Shown here in pieces: positions 40,901 through 49,300 of a stretch of 64,000 nt of DNA (the stretch's first letter is position 1; every line of letters starts with the position of its first letter). The DNA is taken from positions 2,339,001 to 2,403,000 of the forward strand of contig NZ_CP085876.1 of assembly GCF_013284245.2 (NCBI RefSeq), in the 5' to 3' direction. The stretch comes from Brevibacillus sp. DP1.3A. Lineage in GTDB: Bacteria; Bacillota; Bacilli; Brevibacillales; Brevibacillaceae. Made by a program: the position numbers and the translations under genes. The notes under the pieces were generated by a model. That model was given only the letters and a program-made list of their open reading frames with translations, was not told where the DNA came from and made no database searches.

Positions 40901-43306
40901 GAGCTTGCTTATGAAATCTACAGCGAATCGAAAGAAGATGATACCAAGTCTGTGGTACATAGCCAAGGTATGGTCGAATTTACTTCGCTCGTTGAAGCAC
41001 CAACTTTGAATCTAACTGCCTTGCAAGCCGAGAGCAGCGAGATGCTTACTGCCCGACAATGCTACGAGCAGTTAAAAGAACGTGGAATGGCTGATCAACC
41101 GAATTTGCAAGGGATTGACCACGTATACAGGACACGAGGACAAGTACTGGTAAAACTCTCCTTGCCCTCAATTGTGACGGAGACAGCAGGACAATTCGTT
41201 CTTCATCCTAGCCTGCTAGAGTCCCTGTTGCAGTCATCTCGTCATCTCATCACGGAGGTTACATCATCTGACAGTATCAGCTCCATCCAATCAGATGGTA
41301 CTTTTACCCTTGAAGAGCTGGAGATCTTCGAGAATCATCCTGTTTTGATGTTTGCTCTCATTCGATTCAGTGATGATGTCCAAGCGGAGAATGAGACTGC
41401 GACAATAGACATTGATTTATGCGATGAGGCAGGCAGAATAGGCGTGAGGATGAGAGGCCTATCAATTGGGAGCGAAAAACGGGTTGCGACGTTGAGAGAG
41501 ACTCAGGAAACAGTGACTTCCGCTCCACCGCTGATGGGAACCACGATGCTCACTCCAGTATGGAACGCCGTGTCTGTCGAAAAAGGGGAAGTCATTCCAG
41601 CAACAAGTGATCAAGTAGTCATCGTTTGCGCCGAAGAAAAGGACGGAAGTCTCCTACAACGTCATTACCCTCAAGCTACTGTTTTACCGCTTCAGTCAGA
41701 TGACTCTATTGAGGTTATCTCAAATAAGCTGGAAGAGCAGGGGGTAATCGATCATATCATGTGGGTTGCTCCTGATAGCTCTGTGGAATCCGTAAAAGAG
41801 GAGTCCTTGATGAACGATCAGGAGCGGGGCGTTATTCAAGTTTTCCGCTTGATCAAGGCTTTGCTTGCGTTGGGGTATCAGACGAGAGACTTGGGCTGGA
41901 CGATCATTACTGTTCAGGCGCTGGCTATCTACAAAAAAGATACGGTTCATCCAACGCATGCCAGCATCCACGGGTTGATCGGATCGATGGCGAAGGAATA
42001 TCCGAACTGGAAGGTAAGACTCGTCGATTTGGGAGCGCATACCGATTGGCCGCTACGTGATATTTTTGCTTTACCCGCCGATGCTCATGGAAACGCTTGG
42101 GCATATCGTGGACACGCGTGGTATCGCCAGCAGCTGATGCCTGTGCAGAGTCCTTTCATCAGTCAAACCGTCTACAGACAGCATGGAGTCTATGTTGTAA
42201 TTGGAGGCGCGGGCGGTATTGGACAAGCGTGGAGCGAATACATGATCCGCACCTATCAAGCACAGATCATTTGGATCGGTCGTCGCAAGAAAGATGAGTC
42301 GATTCAGAACAAAATAAATCAACTTGCTGCCCTAGGACCCGCACCGCTCTACATCGATGCCGATGCTACGGATCGCGAGTCGCTGCAATCTGCTTACGAA
42401 GAGATCAAGAAGCAATATGCCAAAATTAACGGGGTAATTCATTCCGCTATTGTTCTCCTTGATAGAAGTCTGGCGAATATGGACGAGACAACCTTCCGCG
42501 CTGGACTGGTACCAAAAGTAGAGGTAAGCGTGCGGATGAGCCAAGTATTTGGCGAGGAGCCGTTGGATTTCGTCCTATTTTTCTCCTCGATTAACTCGTT
42601 TACGAAATCGCCAGGACAAAGCAATTATGCTTCAGGCTGCGCCTTCAAAGATGCTTTCGCCCATCAGCTTGCCGAGGAATGGACGTGTGCGGTGAAAGTA
42701 ATGAACTGGGGATACTGGGGCAGTGTTGGAATCGTTGCGTCCAAGGGCTATATGGAACGCATGGAACAAATCGGCATTGGCTCGATTGAACCTTCAGAAG
42801 GGATGGAGGCATTGGAAGCCTTGTTATCTGGTCCGATGAATCAAGTGGCGCTGATGAAAACGACCAAGCCACTCGATATGGAGGGAATCAATACAAGCGA
42901 ATCTGTTGCAGTCGTTTCAAACAAAATTTCCTCCAGCATGGCAAGCATTAAAAACAAGTTAAAAGTAAAAGAGATGCCGAGAGCAGCCTATTTTGCATCA
43001 GAAATGGATACGGACAGGCACAGCTTGTTTGATGACGTACAAGCAACGATCATTCAACTCGCCTCTCTAATCCTGAAGGTAGAGAGCGAAGAAATAGATT
43101 CGGATATTGAACTGAAGGAGTACGGATTCGATCCAGTCAAGCTCACCGAGTTTTCTACCAAAATCAATCAGAAGTACAAGCTTGAACTGACACCAGCTGT
43201 GATGATGGACTATCCAACGCTTAAGCACATCACTGAATTTCTAGTCAATACCACCCTGAAATCTCAATCGGAAAGAGAACAGGACAAACCGGTTCTATAC
43301 GTGTAA
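31958..43306 (+). CDS. Megasynthase C: trans-AT PKS, DH-ACP plus two KS-DH-KR modules
   Basis: 3782 residues from the GTG at 31958. It opens with a DH (about 5-300; His17 in HKAHGQELLP; Asp190, but DGSAIG instead of DxxxQ) and an ACP (Ser350 in GLNSP), completing the bimodule begun in B. KS1 (431-868, Cys605) follows; its linker carries an inserted ACP-like domain (about 912-1000, GVDLV with Leu954 in place of Ser). Then DH (1159-1450; His1188 but HVVKKQRILP, Lys1192 for the usual Gly; Asp1361), KR (GGAGGIG 1696, Tyr1837), a shortened degenerate methyltransferase (about 1928-2108) and ACP (Ser2175). KS2 (from 2278, Cys2433) is very close to KS1 of A in its MNGNYP and YWSIANRL region. Its DH (2887-3170) has His2916, but Glu3088 replaces the catalytic Asp and the YGPAHQG motif is DQPNLQG, so it is probably dead. 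KR (GGAGGIG 3416, Tyr3557) and an ACP0 (GFDPV, Pro3726) end the protein. The methyltransferase and ACP of this last module are at the start of D. Confidence 0.94.
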   Translation: MHDQFLITINHPILKNHKAHGQELLPGLAHIDLLYQMFRENGHDYSELELRNLTIYHPIMVGQDYDVMLSIQCTQGKAGQWQIRMEGQTQRNGILDSEKKLYVTAEMHHSAAMQFDETLDLLMIEQAANKKVNLHDVYEQCRRQELVHTGFMKAEGTIYETDSAAVIDISLGKHALPSAEGFMFHPTLIDGSAIGSMVMFTSVVQEEQRLFLPLFYESFRASALLQQHCFARVQTSSIQRKNELMYMTMEFFDRSGRKIAHLQNFAGKLVRDPGLINPNKKEVPQLREEIQPSKQTVSLSKGSVHEANESQSALVSKAQTFLQQLLADRLQVPAALIDTQIGYYEMGLNSPGLLEVVKAVEAKVGTPLSPTLLFEYTNIAELAAYLAENHASVFSGLDLMKQEGKQELPQPARVVDSSAISESHAANANEEIAIIGMAGRYPEARNLQEFWMNLKEGKDCIKEVPKSRWDWQQFGELKSPSGKQMSKWGGFIEDPDCFDSPFFRISPREAETMDPQERLFLETCWEAMEDAGYTPKTIVPARGSSNRRQVGVFVGVMHKDYALIGAEAMSRGEMFPLSLNYAPIANRVSYFCNFHGPSMAIDTVCSSSLTAVHLALESIKRGECEVALAGGVNLSLHPGKYLSYGMMDMHASDGYCHTFGKDGDGYVSGEGVGTVVLKPLRKAIEDGDHIYAVVKGSSVNHVGSVSGPSVPSPVAQAEVITACLEKSGVDARTIRYVEAHGTGTSLGDPIEIQGLVKAFRRFTEDQQFCSIGSVKSNIGHAESAAGISGLQKAVLQLHHKTLVASLHAKEVNPFIDFAQSPFYVQQRTEEWKTVSMENGQEVTVPRRAGVSSFGASGSNAHVILEEYTPAETKPKAQAIGHKNHPVIIPLSAKNKERLQAYAQKVAEFLKGASSDNQLQEMLEKKLRKILSSIIHVGENSIEIEQEWHEYGVDLVQITQLKQKLQEELHIQLDIKEFDQSSSIASVIASLMDNHREDIEGEVQSFADLETQLDLENVAYTLQVGREGMKERVAFVVKDIPELMGKLEAYSKGENTIDTCWEGSSKPNNDSFGLLSDNHDSQQLIQSWVAEGSIRKIAELWVTGYEMDWEQLYLNNKPRRVPLPTYPFAKNRYWIPESKSKSVSGKTAAPFTFTSEAAIHPLLQRNTSDFSEQRFSSTFTGQEFFLTDHVVKKQRILPGVAYLEMARAAAEQATAALTEEPAQIQLKNVVWTRPIVVGDQPAQIHIGLVPEENGEITFEIYSELEAMDTEPVLHSQGSVMLHSVAEKHALNLPSLQAECGHREFSSEQCYSIFHSIGMDYGSAHQGIDSLYVGEGKVLAKLSLPASISEMENPFVLHPSLMDSALQASIGLMMVAEDTPSADGHSNRKPSLPFAMEEIDIYDKCTSSMWAYVRYSANSSADDKVQKLDIDLCDDQGTVCVRIKGYSMRVLEDGKQANHVSSSLASSVISLEPPVGNLMLSAVWDVTPVEKGQLFPTADEQVVIVGGNEENARSIQQYFPRAKVSSIQAENTIEEIVHRLEELGSIDHLVWIAPFDAIDSLADHRLIAGQDQGVILCFRTIKALLCLGYGSKELGWSVITVQSQPICHTDVVNPCHASIHGLIGSMAKEYPNWKIRLMDVEAESEWPLDDMVRLPRDRQGRPWVYRQGEWYRQQLLTVDHPPIDHTRMKQGGIYLVIGGAGGIGEAWTEYMIRTYQAQIIWIGRRQKNEEIQAKMDRLATFGPAPAYIAADATQQNALQEAYEQIKQTYTRIDGVVHSAMVLVEESLENMQEEGFRAVLSSKVDVSVNIALVFEKEPLDFVLFFSSLMAVTKAPKQSNYAAGCTFKDAYAHQLTQAWPCAVKLINWGYWSSGQVEESHQEMVETYRRLEQIGIGLIQPPEAMQAIETLLAGAMDQVALMKTTKPIVIEGMKVEEWVGVHSALYPSMLQLSAHENEGLADVVAAFIKERLKQDPSARMRILELGSGTESTSSLISQKLHAYQSFMSFQVIDPEAALSEQGMNASEYDLIITADKLHTAQQIRQTMRNCKNLLKRNGLLLVKEMTDQNVPKDLAEGLSLPLEAWQKVLRDEGYRVVSYPQLMIAESDGVVRKSKQQQKSMGTSASTLPISSHADRGTSTEEMLREKSIAYFKQLVGETLKIPFDQIDSSAALEEYGIDSIMIVQMTNVLRKKLHQISTTLFFEYQTIDALVEHFMTTQTDELLALVGIDDQRPVQKQITNAAASAKPTREQAGSTFRKAKSRRFLQVLDTKSEKPTAPSRQDVAIIGLSGRYPQAEDVWEFWTRLKEGKNCITEVPEDRWNWQEFFSEEKGKRGYMYTKWGGFIEDIDKFDPLFFQISPNEAEQMDPQERLFLQTAYASLEDAGYTPATLGESRKIGVFVGVMNGNYPAGTSYWSIANRLTYLFNFQGPSLAVDTACSSSLTAIHLALESLYSGTSECAIAGGVNLIVDPFHYIRLSGATMLSAGDSCKSFGDQADGFVDGEGVGAIVLKPLQKAIADGDHIYGVIKGSMLNSGGKTNGYTVPNPIAQSQVIHEALQRAGVDARAVSYIEAHGTGTALGDPIEIAGLTRAFGQYTKDKQFCSIGSAKSNIGHTESAAGIAGLTKILLQMKYGQIAPSLHAEVMNPNIDFSDTPFAVQQKLAEWKRPTIEINGVTKEYPRIAGLSSFGAGGANVHIVIEEYPEKDRQPQSSIQPQQPKMIVLSAKNEERLFVQVNQLLKVIKEESFTDAHLADIAFTLQVGRESLEERLAVIVRSVDELEEKLTHFAEGAEYIAELYRGRVKRNHDTVALFADEDMKQTVETWIAKGKYAKLMNLWVKGVSLDWNKLYSEDKPRRVSLPTYPFARERYWINVQKPIATGMPEAFSASGDILHPLLHKNTSDLYELRYSSSFTGQEPFLADHLGNGQCLFPLTAYLEMARAAVKQAAGDRAGTLSGIRMTQVATEEPLLVGDDLVQVHLGIYPEDTGELAYEIYSESKEDDTKSVVHSQGMVEFTSLVEAPTLNLTALQAESSEMLTARQCYEQLKERGMADQPNLQGIDHVYRTRGQVLVKLSLPSIVTETAGQFVLHPSLLESLLQSSRHLITEVTSSDSISSIQSDGTFTLEELEIFENHPVLMFALIRFSDDVQAENETATIDIDLCDEAGRIGVRMRGLSIGSEKRVATLRETQETVTSAPPLMGTTMLTPVWNAVSVEKGEVIPATSDQVVIVCAEEKDGSLLQRHYPQATVLPLQSDDSIEVISNKLEEQGVIDHIMWVAPDSSVESVKEESLMNDQERGVIQVFRLIKALLALGYQTRDLGWTIITVQALAIYKKDTVHPTHASIHGLIGSMAKEYPNWKVRLVDLGAHTDWPLRDIFALPADAHGNAWAYRGHAWYRQQLMPVQSPFISQTVYRQHGVYVVIGGAGGIGQAWSEYMIRTYQAQIIWIGRRKKDESIQNKINQLAALGPAPLYIDADATDRESLQSAYEEIKKQYAKINGVIHSAIVLLDRSLANMDETTFRAGLVPKVEVSVRMSQVFGEEPLDFVLFFSSINSFTKSPGQSNYASGCAFKDAFAHQLAEEWTCAVKVMNWGYWGSVGIVASKGYMERMEQIGIGSIEPSEGMEALEALLSGPMNQVALMKTTKPLDMEGINTSESVAVVSNKISSSMASIKNKLKVKEMPRAAYFASEMDTDRHSLFDDVQATIIQLASLILKVESEEIDSDIELKEYGFDPVKLTEFSTKINQKYKLELTPAVMMDYPTLKHITEFLVNTTLKSQSEREQDKPVLYV
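34693..34950 (+). other. Carrier-like domain inserted in the KS-DH linker of C
   Basis: The post-KS linker normally runs from a helix like RLxAYAQKVAEFLK directly into VAYTLQVGREGMKER. Here about 100 residues intervene. They contain an ACP-like helical segment with EYGVDLVQITQLKQKL, where Leu (codon 34817) replaces the phosphopantetheine Ser. The insertion looks like a relative of the other ACP0 domains placed inside a structural linker. Confidence 0.75.
35432..36310 (+). other. DH of module C1 with a variant active-site motif
   Basis: The motif reads HVVKKQRILP, so Lys (codon 35531) replaces the conserved Gly of HxxxGxxxxP; the YGPAHQG region reads YGSAHQG. The catalytic His (codon 35519) and Asp (codon 36038, DSALQ) remain. 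Activity may be kept; altered specificity or reduced rate is possible. Confidence 0.75.
37740..38290 (+). other. Degenerate C-methyltransferase remnant in C
   Basis: Between the KR and ACP of module C1 lies a segment that aligns with both ends of the intact methyltransferase of D. Its SAM motif is LELGSGTES where D has LEIGAGTGG. The middle of the Rossmann fold is shortened and a block corresponding to LEGWWLYEDPELRLSG in D is absent. The C-terminal ESDGVVRK matches ESDGVIRQ in D. It is probably inactive. Confidence 0.8.
40616..41475 (+). other. DH0 domain in C: catalytic Asp replaced by Glu
   Basis: HPSLLDAALQ of the other DH domains is HPSLLESLLQ here (Glu codon 41219), and the YGPAHQG motif is lost. 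His in HLGNGQCLFP is kept (codon 40703). Loss of two of the three conserved features suggests no dehydration in this module, which would leave a beta-hydroxyl. Confidence 0.75.
43027..43260 (+). other. ACP0 domain at the C-terminus of C
   Basis: The last domain of C reads EYGFDPVKLTEFSTKI, with Pro (codon 43133) instead of the phosphopantetheine Ser. It is otherwise close to the ACP0 domains of A and B. It sits at a module split, after the KR and just before D, which begins with the methyltransferase and a functional ACP. A role in joining C to D is possible. Confidence 0.82.
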
Positions 43307-43310
43307 GCCG

Positions 43311-43327
43311 AAGGAGTGCCTAGAATG
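43311..43327 (+). promoter_or_regulatory. RBS deciding the ATG start of D
   Basis: AAGGAG at 43311-43316 is eight bases before the ATG at 43325. The in-frame GTG at 43316 overlaps the RBS itself and is unlikely to be used. Confidence 0.75.
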
Positions 43328-46300
43328 AACAAAATGGACGAGCTTCTCTTAAAATTATTGTGGGGTCAAATGCAGTCGCTTGGCTGCTTTACGGAAAAGA
43401 ATCAAGAGCTTAGCGATCTCAAAAGAAAAAGCGGTCTGCTTGACTTATACGACATGTGGCTCGAAGAAACGGCTTCTGTTTTGGCCCGGAATGATTATCT
43501 CGTTTACGATAGCGCAACATCTACCGTGATCGATACTGCTCCCATTTCCAGTACGGCTGTCTGGCAAGAATGGGAGCAAGAAAAAGAAGTCTGGCTAAAA
43601 AATTCGGATACGAATGCGCAAGTTAAGCTAGTGGAGGCAACCTTGCGTGCTTTACCACAAATTCTCACTGGAAAAGTGCGGGCCACAGAGGTCATCTTTC
43701 CCAATTCGTCGATGGAATTAGTAGAGAAGGTATACAAAAATAACACCGTTTCCGACTACTTCAATGAAGTGCTTGCTGATACAGTGGTTGCTTTTGTGGA
43801 GGAACAGCTGAACCAAGATTCTGCGGCCCGAATTCGCATTCTCGAGATTGGTGCAGGTACGGGAGGAACGAGTGCTGTCGTTTTCCAAAAACTAAAGGCG
43901 TATGAAGAGCATATCCAGGAATATTGCTACACAGATCTCTCCAAAGCCTTTTTCATGCATGCAGAAAAAGAGTACGGCCCAAGCAATCCTTATTTGACCT
44001 ATCAGATTTTTAACGTAGAAGAGTCAGTGACGGGACAAGGAATGGATCTGGGCAGGTATGATATTGTCATTGCAGCAAATGTCCTGCACGCCACCAAAAA
44101 TATTCGCCAAACCGTGCGTAACGCGAAAGCCGTTCTAAAGAAGAACGGCTTGCTTCTGCTAAATGAAATGAGTAAAAACACCATCTTCCTCCATCTTACC
44201 TTTGGGTTGCTGGAGGGATGGTGGCTGTATGAAGACCCAGAGCTGCGCCTTTCGGGCTGCCCTGGGTTATCTTCGTCAACCTGGCAGAGAGTATTGGAGG
44301 AAGAAGGATTTCAGTCGGTCTTTTTCCCATCAGAAGAGGCGCATGTGATGGGGCAGCAGATTATTGTTACCGAAAGCGACGGCGTGATCCGCCAACAGCA
44401 AAGACAACAGCCTAAACCGAAGCCAAACATACATGCTGAACAGCCAAAAGCAAAGAGAGTGAATATACCTTCCGCTCCTAAAGAAAGGGCAATCGAGGAT
44501 GTCCTGCGCGAAAAAAGTACGGAATACATCAAACAGCGAATCGCTGAAACACTGAAGATGCCGAGTAACCGAATGGATGCTTCCGAGCCTTTAGAGGCCT
44601 ACGGTATGGATTCCATTTTTTCTGTACAACTGATCAATCAATTTCGGAAAATATTCGGTGAAACTATCAGCGGTACTTTGTTTTTTGAATATCAGACAGT
44701 AGCTGACTTAGTCGAGCATTTACTAGAGACACAAAGAGAAGCGCTGATTTCGCTCACAGGATTGGATGATCACAAGCAGGAGCAGGAGTTAAATCGAACG
44801 GAAGATCATGTTGAGTTTGCCCCATTGCCGAAAACCGAAGGGAAACGTAACCGAGGAAAAATGAGAGCATTTGCGTCATCTGCTCATTCGGAAATGACGG
44901 CGTCCAAGCCTACGTCCTCCGGTAAAATAGCGATTATTGGAATGAGTGGGCGTTTTGCTCAAGCTAACAACTTGGACGAATTTTGGGAGAATTTACTGCA
45001 TGCGAAAAAGTCTATTTCAGAAATCCCAGAAAAGCGTTGGGATTGGACAGCGTATTATCATCCAAATCGGGAGGAAGCCATTTCCCAAGGAAAAAGTTAT
45101 AGCAAATGGGGTGCCTTCTTAGAGGAATTTGATCAGTTTGATCCGTTATTCTTTCAGATGACTCCGCGAGAAGCAGAAAATATAGACCCTCAAGAGCGCC
45201 TCTATTTAGAAGAGTGTTGGAAGGCGTTAGAAGATGCAGGATATGCCTCATCGAAGATGTCTACGGAGCTACGAAAGCGAACAGGGGTTTTTGGTGGCAT
45301 TACGAAACAAGGATTTCATCTGTATAGCACGGAAACTACCCATCACTTTCCGACAACCTCGTATTCATCGATGGTTAATCGGGCTTCCTACTATTTAAAC
45401 TTACAGGGACCGAGTATGCCGATTGATACGATGTGTTCCTCAGCTTTAGTAGCGATTCATGAAGCATGTGAATACATCCGAAACGGGAAGGGAAGCATGG
45501 CGATTGCTGGTGGGGTGAATCTGTACACACATCCGCTTACGTACTTCGGTCTGACAGTGGGCCAGCTCATCTCCCATACTTCTGACAGTGCTGCCTTTGG
45601 GAACGGGGGTATAGGTTTTGTGCCTGGCGAGGGAGTGGGTGTGGTTGTTCTCAAGGATTACGATCAGGCTGTACATGATCGGGACCATATCTATGCCGTG
45701 ATACGAGGAACCGCCGTCAACCATAAGGGTAAAGCCAATAGCTACATGACACCAAGCCCCATCCCCATTGCAGATGTGATGGAAGAGGCGTTGGGAGAAA
45801 GCGGACTGGACCCTCGATCCATTAGTTATCTGGAAGCTTCTGCCTATGGGTCAGACATAGTCGATGCCGTCGAGATGACAGCGGTGACGAAAGCTTTTCA
45901 CAACCGTCAAGGAGCAGAAGGGGATTATCGACTCGGTTCGGTCAAACCGAATATCGGGCATTGTGAATCGGCTTCCGGCATGTCGCAGCTGATGAAAGTA
46001 ATTTTGTCATTACAGCATCAGACGCTGGTTCCAACCCTGATTCCTGACGAATTGAATCCGAATATTCATTTTGATCAACTCCCATTCCAATTGCAGCGAG
46101 AGGTATCGGAATGGAAGCAGGTCACAGTAGATGGGCAGACAGTCCCCCGGCGAGCAGGCATTACCAGCTTTGGCGGCGGTGGAGTGAATGCCCATCTTAT
46201 CGTTGAGGAATACAACCACAATCCATCATCAAGGAGAGTAAACGATTCAGAACCTGAGTTGTTTGTCTTTTCGGCTAAGAATAAAGAGAGATTGCAAGAA

Positions 46301-49300
46301 TACATTCACCGCTGGATTGGTTATTTGCATAGGAACCAGCATATCGAAATAGCGAATACAGCCTATACCCTTCAAATCGGAAGAGAAGAAATGCCTTGCC
46401 GTTTGGCTGTCATCACCAAAAGTCAAACAGAGCTTTACCAGCAACTGGAACGCTGGTTAGAACATCAAGAAGAGACGGAACATTGCTTTTTTGGCGATCT
46501 CAAGGAAAACAAAGAATTGATGTCAGACCGGGTTACGCGGGCCATCGAATCAAAAGATGTAGGAGAACTGGCAAAATTGTGGGTTCTAGGCAATCCCATC
46601 CTGTGGCAGAAGCTGCATAAAGGGAAGGAGTTATCCCGAGTAGCTAAGCTCCCAACCTATCCATTTAAGAGGAGAACGTGCTGGATAGAACGCAATCAAA
46701 CGAATCGCTCTAGGAGGGAGACGAGCATGACATCCGCTCATCCAGAATTCGAAAACAAGGCCGTTGAGATTTACACATATAGCGCCAATAGCAGCGAAGC
46801 GGAGTTTTCAGAGGATTACTTGACTGTATGTCCATTTGAAAGGAAGATTCCAGGCTTTTCAATGAGCCGTGTCATTTTGAACCCGGAAAAATATCCGTTG
46901 GAAAGAGAAATGGTAAGAGAGAAGCAAGTAGAGATGCGCCAGGTACTTTTTTGCAAAGAAAATTTTTCGCGAGTGCAAAAAGTATTGGACTTTGGATGCG
47001 GTCACGGGACAGATGTGATTCAAATAGCAGAGCTCTATCCGCATATGGAAACCCATGGATTTACAATTACCAAGGCGCAAGCGGAACTTGGCAATCAACG
47101 AATCGCGCAGAAAAATCTGGGGGCACGAGCGAAAATTTTTAATAAAGACAGCTCCAAGGATGCCTTTCCCGCTCTCTATGACATTATCGTCGGGATTGAA
47201 GTGAGCTTCCATATTCGTAATAAACATGGACTATTTCAAAATATCTCCTCTTCTCTGAACGAAGAGGGAACCGTTCTGTTGATCGATTACATAGCCAATA
47301 CGCGAGGACCGATCGTAGACCAGAACGTAGAAGTCAGCATTCCCACGGTGCAAGAATGGAGTGAGCTTTTAGCGGAGCATCAGTTAGTGATCGATGAAAT
47401 CATTGACGTATCGCCGCAGATTGCTAACGCCTTGCATGATCCTGACGTGGATCAGTACATCAAGCATTTGCCTAAAGCTGTTCAAGATTTGTATATCAAC
47501 ACGGTGAATCAATCCATCTCTCTTGAAAGAGGGTGGATCAGCTATTGCTTGTTTAAGCTGAAAAAGGCTCCGCATCTTGCGTACACGAAGCGTTGTGAAT
47601 GGAATGCCAGTAAAATATCGAAGAAAAGACCGTATCCAGAAGCATTAGCGGAAATGGTAAACAGCGGCTATATTCCTTATCCGAAACAGCAAATGAGAAC
47701 TCTTCCTCATCCAAATCAGCATGACCACAGCTTTCATTGGAATAGGGAAACAATCAAAGAATCGTTGGTCGAGGCTTTTGCCGCCGTTTTAGGTCTTCAA
47801 CCAGAAGAACTGGAAGAAGTAGAAACCTTGAAGGATATAGGAATTGGCTCTCTTAACGCCGTTGCCTTATCCGAAATGATTAACAGCAAATTTAATCTGA
47901 AGCTACCGACCAGCGTTGTGTTTGAACATAATACGTTAGATTCTTTGGCAAGCTATATTGCTAGCCATTTGCAGCAAGACGAGCCTAGCCAGCTCCATGC
48001 AAGTAAACCATTCGTGTCGGATGCTCAAAATCAACTAATAGCATCTGAATATTCTGGACGAAAACGCAATTTGTCGACAGATCAGTCCATTCCAGATCGG
48101 ACAGAAATCAAAGCGAGTCTGATCGAGGTCTTTTCGACCGTTTTAGGCTTGAGACAAGAAGATCTGGAAGATGTAGAATCCCTAAAGGAATTAGGAATCG
48201 GCTCGCTCAATGCCGTTCAATTATCCGAAGCCATCAATAGCAAGTTTTATCTAAAACTACCGACAAGTGTAGTGTTTGAACATAATACGCTAGAAGCATT
48301 GGCGAGCTACATAGCGACTCATCTACCAGAGCGCCAGCCAGCTCAAACAGAATCGTTTAACCAAAATCACGGAAATCTTGAAGAGAAGCCTGCTTATACG
48401 GAGAGAGTCTCGACGCGGAATATTGCCTACGAGCCGACTAAAGCAGCTTCTGATGATATTGTGATCATTGGGATTTCCTGCCGCACAGCAGGTGCAAAGG
48501 GGCAAGATGAGTTCTGGGAGCTCGTCAGTCAGGGCAAAGATTGTATCAGAGAAGTGACCAATCCAGACTGGCGCGCCTTTTTCAAAGAAAATGCACTCGG
48601 CGATATTCCGATTAAATATGGGGCGATGGAGGAAATTGAATATTTTGATCCAGCGTTTTTTAAAATTTCTCCTACTGAAGCCCAATCGATGGATGTCACG
48701 CAACGCATCCTTTTACAAGAGAGCTACAAAGCGCTAGAGGACGCAGGTTATACCCCGTCCATGCTGCGAGGACAACCGGTTGGAACCGTCATTGGTGCAA
48801 TGGCGGGAATGACGGTAGAACAAGATTTCTCTCATTTTGGCATGCTCGGATCGGATACGAGTATACTCGCCTCGCGCATTGCTTATTTCCTTGACCTAAA
48901 AGGACCAGCTTTGGCTGTGAACACAGCTTGCTCATCCTCTTTGGTTGCAATCGATATTGCTAGCCAAAAGCTGAAGACGGAAGAGGTCGATCTTGCTATC
49001 GCAGGAGGTATTACGATTTATTCCCATCCTGCTCCGTTTATCTCGATGAGTAACGCAAGGATGCTATCTCCTACAGGGGAGTGCCGCCCGTTTGACAATG
49101 GAGCCAATGGCATTGTCGTTGGGGATGGTGTTGGTGTTGTGATTTTAAAAAGATTGCAAGATGCATTACGGGATAACGACAGCATCTATGGTGTAATCCG
49201 TGGCAGTGGAACCAATCAGGATGGACGGACATTGGGCATTACCGTGCCTAGCTTCCAAGCGCAAAGCGACCTGCAAAAATCTATTTACGCGAAAAAACAG

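Noticed and set aside
3000-44700. Beta-branching signature in ACPs (Trp after the phosphopantetheine Ser)
   Set aside because: ACPs read DSIxxMQxT or similar without the flag Trp, and no HMG-synthase cassette is present in the window.
46733-47570. Internal ATG as the start of a separate methyltransferase gene within D
   Set aside because: An RBS-like AGGAGG precedes an in-frame ATG near 46728, but the frame is continuous with the KS0 upstream and the ACPs downstream, as expected for an embedded O-methyltransferase.
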